Shown piece by piece: positions 33,873 through 40,533 of a stretch of 64,000 nucleotides of DNA. The stretch's first letter is position 1. Each line of letters begins with the position of its first letter. Location of the stretch: positions 62,001-126,000 of the forward strand of contig CALSRO010000003.1 of the NCBI GenBank assembly GCA_943788775.1, in the 5' to 3' direction. Position numbers and translations under genes: made by a program. Origin of the DNA: an uncultured Flavobacteriales bacterium. GTDB taxonomy: Bacteria > Bacteroidota > Bacteroidia > Flavobacteriales_G > Salibacteraceae. Under the pieces are notes generated by a model. That model saw nothing but the letters and a program-made list of their open reading frames with translations. It was not told the DNA's origin and made no database searches.

Positions 33873-35231
33873 TCAAAATACAACATCCACCCCAACAAAC
33901 CTTCTTCCAATAGAGTTAGAAACCTTTCCAGTAGTTCCACTACCACAGAAGGGATCTAACACCAAATCACCTTCATCCGTAGTTTGAAGGATGGGAACAA
34001 TGGGTAGGTTAATTGGGAACGGTGCAGGATGTTCGATATTGTGTCTTTGATTGTTAGATACAGAGGTTCTGATGATCTCTTCATCCCAATAATCAGGTAA
34101 GTTCTTACCCTTAGAATCTTTAAAATAGGGAGATATCGTTTTCGGTGTTCTCCCTTTTGTGTTTCTATGACGGGGAGGTGATGTAGAGGAGTTCGATTCA
34201 ATTGGAAGAGTTAACCGATTGTATTTGTAATCCATACTCTTCACAAAGTGAAAAATGAACTCATAAGAAGGAGTTAGATTCGTTTTGGAAGATGATGGTT
34301 TCGGATTGGTTTTATTCCAAATGATTGTATTTCTGAGTATCCAACCCCTATTCTGTAATCCAATACATACCTTATGAGGTACATTCTGAAGATTCCCATT
34401 TTGGAAGGTATCACCAATGTTCAGAAAGAAAGATCCTCTATCATTAAGAACTCTCCACCAATCATTCATATGGTTCACTAACCTCTCTACATATTCATCA
34501 GAGGTTTTCTCATTACCTAATCCTCCTTCATGATTATACAACCTTTTATTCCAATAAGGTGGAGAAGTAAATATGGTTTGAACCTCTCCATCCATTAACT
34601 CAGATAGATCATCTGAAGATTTTTGATAGAACCTCCAATTCTCAGTGTTAGGTGGAATTGGTTGAGGTAATCTTTCAGATCCATTCAAATACTCTCTTTC
34701 CTTTTGAATCCGTTTAGATTGGAGATATGCTTGGTTCAAACTGATATCACCCTTATCCAGTAAATCGATTAATTCAGAATCAACTTTATCAATGAAAAGA
34801 AGTTTCCCTAATCTCGAAGATGGTATACCTAACCTTTGAGATACCTCATCTCTTCCATTTGAACCTTTGTTCATTTGAACAGAAGTTAGATCCGTTCTTT
34901 TTCCTTGACCAACTTCATAATGAGATTTAAGGGTATGATATTCATTCAGTAATTCAGAGTAACTCTTAACCCTTTGTTTGTTGTGATGCATAAGAAGTAA
35001 TTCTTCTTCTTTATCAGAAGTAGAAAACTCAACCTCTACTTCTTTCCATCCTAATCTTTTAATGGATTCAAATCTTCTGTTTCCACTAAGAACCTGATAT
35101 TTCTTATTGATAATGAGTGGTTGAAGTAATCCTACTTCAGAGATACTCTCCATCAAATCCTCTATATCTGATAATTGATAGATTTCTTCATTCTTTGGAT
35201 GATGAGAGAGTTTAGATAAGGAAACTTTCAT
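33873..35231 (-). CDS. ParB-like N-terminal domain fused to a DNA methyltransferase
   Basis: 452 residues. Residues 1-65 form a ParB/Srx-like domain (LSDIEDLMESISEVGLLQPL, VLSGNRRFESIKRLGW). A linker with a possible HTH (SQRLGIPSSRLGKLLFIDKV) follows. The methyltransferase has motif IV TSPPY at 222-226 and the AdoMet motif DPFCGSGTTG at 426-435. That order is the beta class, which methylates adenine N6 or cytosine N4. No restriction endonuclease is nearby, so it is an orphan enzyme, perhaps protecting the element or controlling its genes. The ParB fusion is known in phages and mobile elements. Confidence 0.88.
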   Translation of the reverse strand: MKVSLSKLSHHPKNEEIYQLSDIEDLMESISEVGLLQPLIINKKYQVLSGNRRFESIKRLGWKEVEVEFSTSDKEEELLLMHHNKQRVKSYSELLNEYHTLKSHYEVGQGKRTDLTSVQMNKGSNGRDEVSQRLGIPSSRLGKLLFIDKVDSELIDLLDKGDISLNQAYLQSKRIQKEREYLNGSERLPQPIPPNTENWRFYQKSSDDLSELMDGEVQTIFTSPPYWNKRLYNHEGGLGNEKTSDEYVERLVNHMNDWWRVLNDRGSFFLNIGDTFQNGNLQNVPHKVCIGLQNRGWILRNTIIWNKTNPKPSSSKTNLTPSYEFIFHFVKSMDYKYNRLTLPIESNSSTSPPRHRNTKGRTPKTISPYFKDSKGKNLPDYWDEEIIRTSVSNNQRHNIEHPAPFPINLPIVPILQTTDEGDLVLDPFCGSGTTGKVSNSIGRRFVGVDVVF

Positions 35232-35260
35232 TCAACTAAGTTGATGAAGAAATAGAAGAA

Positions 35261-35386
35261 ATGCAAATCAATGTTACAGAAGTTGATATCACCCTTTCAG
35301 AAACTCTTCAGTAGGTTAAAGATGAATACAAAGAGTATTGATGGGTTGAATGGGTTGTTGAAGAGGATGGTTACCTAATACATTAA
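35261..35386 (+). pseudogene. Possible decayed small ORF with two in-frame stops
   Basis: The frame from an ATG at 35261 reads MQINVTEVDITLSETLQ, a TAG (35312-35314), VKDEYKEY, a TGA (35339-35341), then WVEWVVEEDGYLIH and a stop. The composition is coding-like, with acidic and hydrophobic residues alternating. The two stops and the overlap with the end of the DUF6150-like gene suggest a relic. It may also be chance. Confidence 0.25.
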
Positions 35387-35704
35387 ATGTTGTTTGGATT
35401 TATCTCTCCAACCTGATTGGTTCTTATACTTCACAAAGAATATCTTCAAATCACTTTGGTTGGGATAATCAACGAAGTATATCTTCTTATCGGATTGGTT
35501 TGGGTAATCCACAAAATACCATAACCCATTGTTACCATCAGATTGATTTGGGTAATCAACTTTGAACACCTTTAAATCACATTGATTTTCATACTCCACT
35601 ACAAATACCTTAACATCAGATTGGTTAGGGTAATCAACTGAGAATATCTTTTGAGAGTATGAGGTTAGTGGTATTAGAAATAATATGAAAAGGAAGTATT
35701 TCAT
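35375..35704 (-). CDS. Secreted tandem-repeat protein, DUF6150-like
   Basis: 109 residues from the ATG at 35704, with a TTG one codon upstream. A signal peptide (FLFILFLIPLTSYS, then QK) is followed by six or more copies of a 13-residue repeat close to (V/F)xYxNQSDxKxF, for example VDYPNQSDKKIYF. The last copy reads NQSGW, as in DUF6150 proteins of Bacteroidota. The repeats probably form a regular beta structure. Function is unknown. It heads the minus-strand cargo genes and shares leader sequence with the methyltransferase gene. Confidence 0.78.
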   Translation of the reverse strand: MKYFLFILFLIPLTSYSQKIFSVDYPNQSDVKVFVVEYENQCDLKVFKVDYPNQSDGNNGLWYFVDYPNQSDKKIYFVDYPNQSDLKIFFVKYKNQSGWRDKSKQHLMY

Positions 35705-35785
35705 CAAATAAGTTGATAGAATTAAGATTTAACTAAAATACATGAAACCCACGATAACCCAAGGAATTTCCGTATCTTAACCCAT

Positions 35786-35974
35786 ATGAGTAGTCGTAAA
35801 AGAAGAAACGAAACCAAAAAGATTAGAGATTCTTATCCAACTGTTACATTGAAGGAATTGGAAGATGAAGGATTAGTTCCAAAGAACTTCTACCGCTTCG
35901 ATAGAGTAGATATGAAAGAGTATCATCTCAAACACAAAACAGATTGGTGGAAGAAGATGAGTGAAACCACCTAA
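35786..35974 (+). CDS. Small basic element protein of unknown function
   Basis: 62 residues, with a very basic N-terminus (SSRKRRNETKKIRDSY) and further Lys and Trp near the end. No signal peptide and no known domain are seen. Its composition suggests nucleic acid binding. The ATG lies 82 bp from the divergent DUF6150-like gene. It could be a regulator of the cargo or of the serine recombinase gene downstream, but this is inference. Confidence 0.5.
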   Translation: MSSRKRRNETKKIRDSYPTVTLKELEDEGLVPKNFYRFDRVDMKEYHLKHKTDWWKKMSETT

Positions 35975-36085
35975 AGGGGGTGGGGTAATTTCTTGTAGAC
36001 GGATTCAAACCTTTTCATTGGGTTTGAAAATGGGTGGTTTATATGTCGAAATCAGGTTTGTAGGGTTGGGGGAAACCTCAATCAT

Positions 36086-36196
36086 TATCATTTTAAAGTA
36101 CACTTCAAATGATAGTATATAAACCCTCATAAATCCTTTGTTTTCTCAGGGATTACTATTATATTAGACATGATTCCTGATTACCCTTAAATGATA
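36086..36196. repeat. Three AAATGATA sites upstream of the serine recombinase
   Basis: TATCATTT (36086-36093) and AAATGATA (36107-36114) form an inverted pair 13 bp apart. A third copy, AAATGATA (36189-36196), lies 5 bp before the ATG; the second and third extend to AAATGATAGTA. The position suggests recombinase-binding subsites or an autoregulatory operator. Confidence 0.5.
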
Positions 36197-36201
36197 GTAA
36201 A

Positions 36202-36813
36202 ATGAAGGTACTTTATTCACGTGTTAGTTCTCAATCTCAGAATGAGGAACGACAGATTCAAAATACGGATGGATTCGATTATGTTCTTGTAGATAGGTGT
36301 TCCGGTCTGATTCCATTTTGGGAACGACCACAAGGTTCTCAAATCAAAAAACTGATTGATTCAAACCAACTCACCCATTTGGAGATTCACTCTATTGATA
36401 GATTAGGTAGAAATACATTGGATGTTCTTTCAGTTTGGAAGGAACTATCTGAAAAGAAGATTACCATCACTTGTAGGAACCCAAATCTTCGGAACATTGA
36501 TGAGAATGGTAAAGAAGATAAGTTCTCACAACTGATGATGAGTATCCTATCTACTATGAGTGATTTCGAACGTTCATTGATAAGGGAACGACAGATGGAA
36601 GGAATCAAACTCCGAAAGGAGAAGGGATTGTATAAAGGGAGACAAATAGGAACAACTGAATCAAATGAACGATTCCTTTCGAAACCTAAGAATCAAGAGA
36701 TATTCAAACTCCTAGAACGTGGTTTGAAATATTCAGAAATACAGAAGATAATTGGGTGTTCTCCTAATTTGATTAAGAAGGTAAAGTCGGTTGATTTCGG
36801 TAACATTACCTAA
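36202..36813 (+). CDS. Serine recombinase (resolvase/invertase family)
   Basis: 203 residues. The N-terminal catalytic domain has VLYSRVSSQSQNEERQIQ, with Ser9 the likely nucleophile, and HSIDRLGRNTLDVL. FSQLMMSILSTMSDFERSLI and RERQMEGI follow, typical of resolvases. The C-terminal HTH reads YSEIQKIIGCSPNLIKKV. It is a small resolvase rather than a large serine integrase. It may resolve multimers of an excised circle or invert a segment, but no obvious inverted pair of sites flanking a gene is seen. Repeated AAATGATA sites lie in its promoter region. Confidence 0.9.
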   Translation: MKVLYSRVSSQSQNEERQIQNTDGFDYVLVDRCSGLIPFWERPQGSQIKKLIDSNQLTHLEIHSIDRLGRNTLDVLSVWKELSEKKITITCRNPNLRNIDENGKEDKFSQLMMSILSTMSDFERSLIRERQMEGIKLRKEKGLYKGRQIGTTESNERFLSKPKNQEIFKLLERGLKYSEIQKIIGCSPNLIKKVKSVDFGNIT

Positions 36814-36889
36814 TTCACCAGTTCTTCATAGAAAGATTTAACTTTTATATAATATCTTTACTCATTACAAAATTTTAATAAACATAATT

Positions 36890-37396
36890 ATGAAAAAAGT
36901 ATTCGTTTTATTGACCCTTGTTATCTCAATCGTATCATGTAGTACATCAAACAATGATTTCTGTGAATGTGATTACTTTACTGATGATAGTGACGTAAAA
37001 ATCAAATCCAATTCTTTTCTAATAGGTGATGATGTTGATGAATTAACTACATTTAAAGGGGAACCATTAACAGGAAATGTATGTGATATGTTAGGTAGAA
37101 GTGGGTCTTTAATAGAGGGAGTTACGACTTATAAGGACGGAATGATGGTTCACTACAAGGAACACTACTTGGATGGAAAGACCTTGATTAAAGAGGGTTA
37201 CATGGAAGACGGTAAATCTGTAAGTGTTAAATATTTTCTGACAGGTGTAATATACTCTAGAACAATCTTCGATGAAGAAGGTGACAAAATTTCTCGTGAA
37301 GACTATTGGTATAATGGAAATTTAAAAGAGAAAAGTGACTATGTAAATGATACATATCAAAAATATAATTCTTTAGGAGAACCAATAGAAGACTAA
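36890..37396 (+). CDS. MORN/YwqK-like lipoprotein
   Basis: 168 residues with a lipoprotein signal (FVLLTLVISIVSC, cysteine at about residue 17). The mature part carries MORN/YwqK-type beta-hairpin units: GEPLTGNV, YKDGMMVHYKEHYLDGKTL, EGYMEDGKSVSVKYF and YWYNGNLKEKSDYV. Such proteins are often annotated as toxin-antitoxin system YwqK family antitoxin, which should not be taken as evidence of a TA system. The function is unknown. A second MORN-like protein follows 64 bp later (from the start chosen here). Confidence 0.75.
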   Translation: MKKVFVLLTLVISIVSCSTSNNDFCECDYFTDDSDVKIKSNSFLIGDDVDELTTFKGEPLTGNVCDMLGRSGSLIEGVTTYKDGMMVHYKEHYLDGKTLIKEGYMEDGKSVSVKYFLTGVIYSRTIFDEEGDKISREDYWYNGNLKEKSDYVNDTYQKYNSLGEPIED

Positions 37397-37460
37397 CTAT
37401 CCCCATGTGGAAATATCAAAAAATGAAATAATTCGAATCACCTTGTCTCATTTTCAAGTT

Positions 37461-38714
37461 ATGAACCTTGATTCTTTTGATATTCAAATAAGTTTTTTCA
37501 GACGTTTGATATATTCAAATATTATGTTTGTCTGTCTTCTATTTTTTAATCTCCATTCATTTTCTCAAAATGATTCTCTCAAAATACCTAAAATCTTCTC
37601 AGAAGAGGAAATCGAGTCCCTATCAAAAAAAGAATTGAGATCATACATAGGAACTTATCGTGAAGAGTTAGAACATTTTGAAAAAAAGATTAATGACATT
37701 ATTCGAGATAAGAACAACAAACTCTCGAATATTCATGAAGAGTTAAATGTTCTTGAAATACAACATAATAATTTATCTCAAGTCCATAAATCAACTTTAG
37801 ATACGGTTTCAAATTTTAGAAAGAGAATAAATGACTTAGAATTCAAATATTCAATCATTTCGGATTCTCTCGAATCTTTAGGTAAAATTCTAGAGTATTA
37901 TTCCATATTTACAAATACTTCTAGTAATCCAATAAAGTACCCCAGTGATTCTATCGTAAATTTAAAGTTACTGGAAATAAGTCCCCAAGGATTTTACTTC
38001 AACGACAAACCTTATACAGGATATACTTTCAATATTGACCCCAATAATCAAAATGATACCGTTTTATTAGGGTATTTGGAGAATGGACTAAAAAATGGTA
38101 AATGGTTTTCATTTGATGTATTTAATCGTTTTTTAGAAGTGAAAACCTATTTAAATGGAATTGAGAATGGTCCCGAATTGAAGTTAAGTGGAACATTTGA
38201 TAAATCATACAACCAAAGATTTACGGGAATGGAACTTTTTACATTATTTAATAACGTTGATGATTTTGTTTCACTTCTTTATTTGGTTAATGATAAACTC
38301 CCAGAATCAAGTCATATAGGTTTCAACTCAATTGAAATTACAAACTTTGAGAGAGGGTTGAAAAATGGAGAAATTAATAAGATTATTAATAACCACATTG
38401 TTTTTGGATCCTACAAAAATGACACGGTCAATGGTAAATGGTTAGAATATACTTTGGGTGGATACGGACAAATGGAATCAATGTTTGAAAATGGTGAAAT
38501 TTTAAATCCATCGATATCCGAGTCAAAGTATTACAAAGAAATAAATTATGAATTCGGTGTAAAAAATGGTGTATATGAATCATATACAAACGGAATTATC
38601 AGAGAAAGGATCTATTACAAAGATGATAAATACGATGGTAATTATGAAATCTACGATTCAAATGGAAATTTAATCACTTTGAAAACGTACTCTGAAGGGA
38701 AAGAAATCAAATAA
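37461..38714 (+). CDS. Secreted coiled-coil and MORN-repeat protein
   Basis: About 417 residues from the ATG at 37461; the frame is open from a GTG at 37407, and an ATG at 37524 would give a minimal signal peptide (MFVCLLFFNLHSFS, then QN). A coiled coil (about 60-150 from 37461) precedes MORN/YwqK-like units: LENGLKNGKWFSFDVF, YLNGIENG, NDTVNGKWLEYTLGG, GVKNGVYESY and YDGNYEIYDSNGNLI. It is probably an envelope protein. It may have arisen with the preceding MORN lipoprotein as a pair, but the sequence similarity is weak. Confidence 0.72.
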   Translation: MNLDSFDIQISFFRRLIYSNIMFVCLLFFNLHSFSQNDSLKIPKIFSEEEIESLSKKELRSYIGTYREELEHFEKKINDIIRDKNNKLSNIHEELNVLEIQHNNLSQVHKSTLDTVSNFRKRINDLEFKYSIISDSLESLGKILEYYSIFTNTSSNPIKYPSDSIVNLKLLEISPQGFYFNDKPYTGYTFNIDPNNQNDTVLLGYLENGLKNGKWFSFDVFNRFLEVKTYLNGIENGPELKLSGTFDKSYNQRFTGMELFTLFNNVDDFVSLLYLVNDKLPESSHIGFNSIEITNFERGLKNGEINKIINNHIVFGSYKNDTVNGKWLEYTLGGYGQMESMFENGEILNPSISESKYYKEINYEFGVKNGVYESYTNGIIRERIYYKDDKYDGNYEIYDSNGNLITLKTYSEGKEIK

Positions 38715-38738
38715 TTACTCTAATTAAGTCTTTCTGAT

Positions 38739-38846
38739 TCATATCAATTCCCCAACCTTCATCTCATATACATCCTTCGTAATCACCCCTTCCTCAAAGA
38801 GTGATTTGGGTTGAGATAGTTTAGAGGTATAGATTAACCCATTACT
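38739..38846 (-). pseudogene. SHOCT-like fragment out of frame with the integrase end
   Basis: On the minus strand, immediately past the integrase stop, 35 sense codons contain LSQPKSLFEEGVITKDVYEM, then KVGELI and a stop. This matches the short C-terminal (SHOCT) domain pattern of a leucine-rich helix, L(F/I)xxGxIT and a closing helix. No ATG, GTG or TTG precedes the domain in frame, and the frame is offset from the integrase by one base at a TTTAAAG run. It is either a relic of a lost gene or a C-terminal extension removed by a frameshift. Confidence 0.45.
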
Positions 38847-40308
38847 TTAAACTCCTAATCATCTGTAACACTAACTTCCGTTTATCATCATCGAAAGAAG
38901 AAATTGTATTTAGAATTTCTTCCATTTCATCCTGTTCGTCTTTAGATTGTAGTTTGTACAATTGAGAACCTTTCATTAAGTCCTCTTGGTTCACCGAAAC
39001 ATATTTAAGGAACTCTGAATATGACCTGTGTCCAGATAACTTCATAATGGTTTTATAATCCATGTTTCCTAAATCAATCAAGTTCTTTATGAATGACCTT
39101 CTTCCACTATGAGAGGAAATCAATTCCCAAAGTTGTTTGTCATCATTATCTATAATTTCAGAACCTTTCATTTTAGGGTGTGAGACCAATCGATTAAACT
39201 TTAAATCTCTCAGTAATAGTTTTAGATGTTTATTGAATTTTTGTTGAGATATTTTCGGAAACAATCGTTGTTCCAAACTCTTACCACCACTATACTTTTT
39301 GAAAATATTACCACTGATGTCGGTGACCGGTACTGAGACACTTTTATTGGTTTTTTGTTGAATCCAAGTCAATGTTTGAACATTAGAGTCGAAATCAAAA
39401 TGTCTTACCTTAAAGTGTTCTATATCCGAGTATCTACAACCAACCGAAGACATGAATAGGAATACGTCTTTCACTAATTCCCAATTAGTTACCTTCAGTT
39501 CATTTCCAAAATGTTTACTTCGGGTTCCTTCTAATGATTCACATATAATGGTAATATGTGGATTTGTTTTAAAACCCTTCTTCTCTTTATAGTTCCACTT
39601 TGAAGAAGAAAACAACTTGTATATCTCCTCAGTCTTCAAATAGATTTTCTCATCTCTATCAACCTCACGTAGTTTGGTGAATTTTGGTTTTTGTTGGATA
39701 TAATTCAGTTGTTGAGACCAAAAAAGAAAGTTCGAAAGATTATTGAATAGTTTATTGATATACCCATTACTCAAATTCTTTTGAGACCATAAATAATCTT
39801 GAAAGTGAGATTGAAACAGAATCGTTTTACCCGTGATGTATTCAAATGTGATTGTTCGTTTTGAATGATTCTGAAACCCAAGTAAATGATTCTTTAAAGT
39901 CAACAAAGTTTTAACGTACCCTCTTGAATTATGTTTCTTACTCAAATAAAACTCTTCGAATGAATTCCAAAAACTTTTGTAGTTGGGGGTAACAACCTCC
40001 TTAGAAACTCGATTTTCAAAATATAGATGTTTGACGAGAGTAGGATTAGGTATTTCTCCTTGATGGTTTATCTCACCTATAATATTCTCAATTTCATCCA
40101 AAATTGAATTAACAACTTTAATTTTCGAACTGTAATTCGGGGAACTTTTAGAAATACCGTTGTTCTTAAAGTGACGAGGAAGTAGTTTTATTTCTGTTGA
40201 AATAGATGTTTCTTCAGTTTTACCATTTACTGATTTACCCCTTAACCTGATGTAAAGGGGTTTTTCTTTTCCGTTATTGGATGAATCTAATTTGAGGGAA
40301 ACATTCAC
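38842..40308 (-). CDS. int: Tyrosine recombinase, integrase of the tRNA-Pro element
   Basis: 488 residues, longer than most relatives of about 400. An N-terminal arm-binding region and a SAM-like core-binding domain (about 110-205) precede the catalytic domain. Active-site residues are Arg292 (GCRYSDI), a candidate Lys at 319 (QQKTNKSV), His400 and Arg403 (SSHSGRRSF), His427 (LSGHRSY) and the nucleophile Tyr436 (FLKYV). It lies 103 bp from the tRNA 3' end, the normal place for an integrase that targets a tRNA. It should carry out integration and, with the HTH protein at the other end, excision. Confidence 0.95.
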   Translation of the reverse strand: MNVSLKLDSSNNGKEKPLYIRLRGKSVNGKTEETSISTEIKLLPRHFKNNGISKSSPNYSSKIKVVNSILDEIENIIGEINHQGEIPNPTLVKHLYFENRVSKEVVTPNYKSFWNSFEEFYLSKKHNSRGYVKTLLTLKNHLLGFQNHSKRTITFEYITGKTILFQSHFQDYLWSQKNLSNGYINKLFNNLSNFLFWSQQLNYIQQKPKFTKLREVDRDEKIYLKTEEIYKLFSSSKWNYKEKKGFKTNPHITIICESLEGTRSKHFGNELKVTNWELVKDVFLFMSSVGCRYSDIEHFKVRHFDFDSNVQTLTWIQQKTNKSVSVPVTDISGNIFKKYSGGKSLEQRLFPKISQQKFNKHLKLLLRDLKFNRLVSHPKMKGSEIIDNDDKQLWELISSHSGRRSFIKNLIDLGNMDYKTIMKLSGHRSYSEFLKYVSVNQEDLMKGSQLYKLQSKDEQDEMEEILNTISSFDDDKRKLVLQMIRSLK

Positions 40309-40337
40309 TACCCAAATTTATGAAATTTATAGATTTT

Positions 40338-40356
40338 GGGGAGTAATATGGGGAGT
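40338..40356. repeat. Right-end integrase arm-site candidates (GGGGAGT repeats)
   Basis: GGGGAGT occurs at 40338-40344 and 40350-40356, in the same orientation as the left-end pair at 29958 and 29968. TTTT precedes the first copy at both ends. Confidence 0.65.
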
Positions 40357-40396
40357 ACTCAATATCAGTGAAGTTAATTCACTGATATTGAGTACT
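40354..40396. repeat. Perfect 19-bp inverted repeat beside attR
   Basis: The arm agtactcaatatcagtgaa (40354-40372) and its exact inverse (40378-40396) are separated by GTTAA. It sits between the integrase start and the tRNA end, overlaps an arm-site candidate, and has no matching copy at the left end. It may be an integrase or excision factor site, or a barrier to transcription from tRNA-Pro. Confidence 0.8.
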
Positions 40397-40407
40397 TTAA
40401 AAGTAAA

Positions 40408-40425
40408 AAAGTCGGGATGACAGGA
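40408..40425. repeat. attR core within the tRNA-Pro 3' end
   Basis: Identical to 29878-29895. Positions 40412-40425 are the 3' acceptor strand and part of the T arm of tRNA-Pro, so the tRNA is kept intact after integration. Confidence 0.9.
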
Positions 40426-40485
40426 CTTGAACCTGCGGCCTCTCGCCCCCCAGACGAGCACTCTACCGGACTGAGCTACATCCCG
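40412..40485 (-). tRNA. tRNA-Pro (anticodon GGG)
   Basis: 74 nt on the minus strand. The acceptor stem CGGGATG pairs with CATCCCG. The D arm holds GCTC/GAGT, the anticodon loop is CTGGGGG with anticodon GGG and G37, and the T loop TTCAAGT lies between GCAGG and CCTGT. The discriminator is A and no CCA is encoded. It reads CCC and CCU proline codons. Its 3' end is the integration site of the neighbouring element. Confidence 0.97.
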
Positions 40486-40533
40486 AATTTTTGAAAGGGC
40501 TGCAAATATCGAAACGGAATTGAATAAATGAAG

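Larger units (their letters stand above)
29878..40425. mobile_element. 10.5-kb integrative element in tRNA-Pro
   Basis: The 18-bp core aaagtcgggatgacagga occurs at 29878-29895 and again at 40408-40425, where it forms the 3' end of tRNA-Pro; the copies are 10,530 bp apart. A tyrosine recombinase gene lies next to the tRNA end, as in tRNA-targeting integrative elements. An HTH excisionase-like protein, a serine recombinase, GGGGAGT repeats near both ends and the visibly AT-richer sequence between the cores support one transferred unit. No relaxase, coupling protein, replicase or virion gene is seen, so it is probably mobilised or spread with help, or is decaying. Confidence 0.92.

Noticed and set aside
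35375..35704. CRISPR-like array of short repeats
   Set aside because: The repeats are one continuous coding unit of 13 residues with a signal peptide, with no unique spacers, and no cas gene is nearby.
36004..36028. Terminator hairpin downstream of the 62-aa gene
   Set aside because: The 8-bp stem has no T tract and a 9-nt loop; termination is not supported.
36890..38714. Toxin-antitoxin pair (YwqK antitoxin label)
   Set aside because: Both proteins have secretion signals and MORN-type repeats; no toxin domain is present in the neighbouring gene.
29878..40425. Prophage
   Set aside because: There are integrase and excisionase-like genes, but no terminase, portal, capsid, tail or holin gene, and the M23 peptidase is membrane anchored rather than an endolysin.
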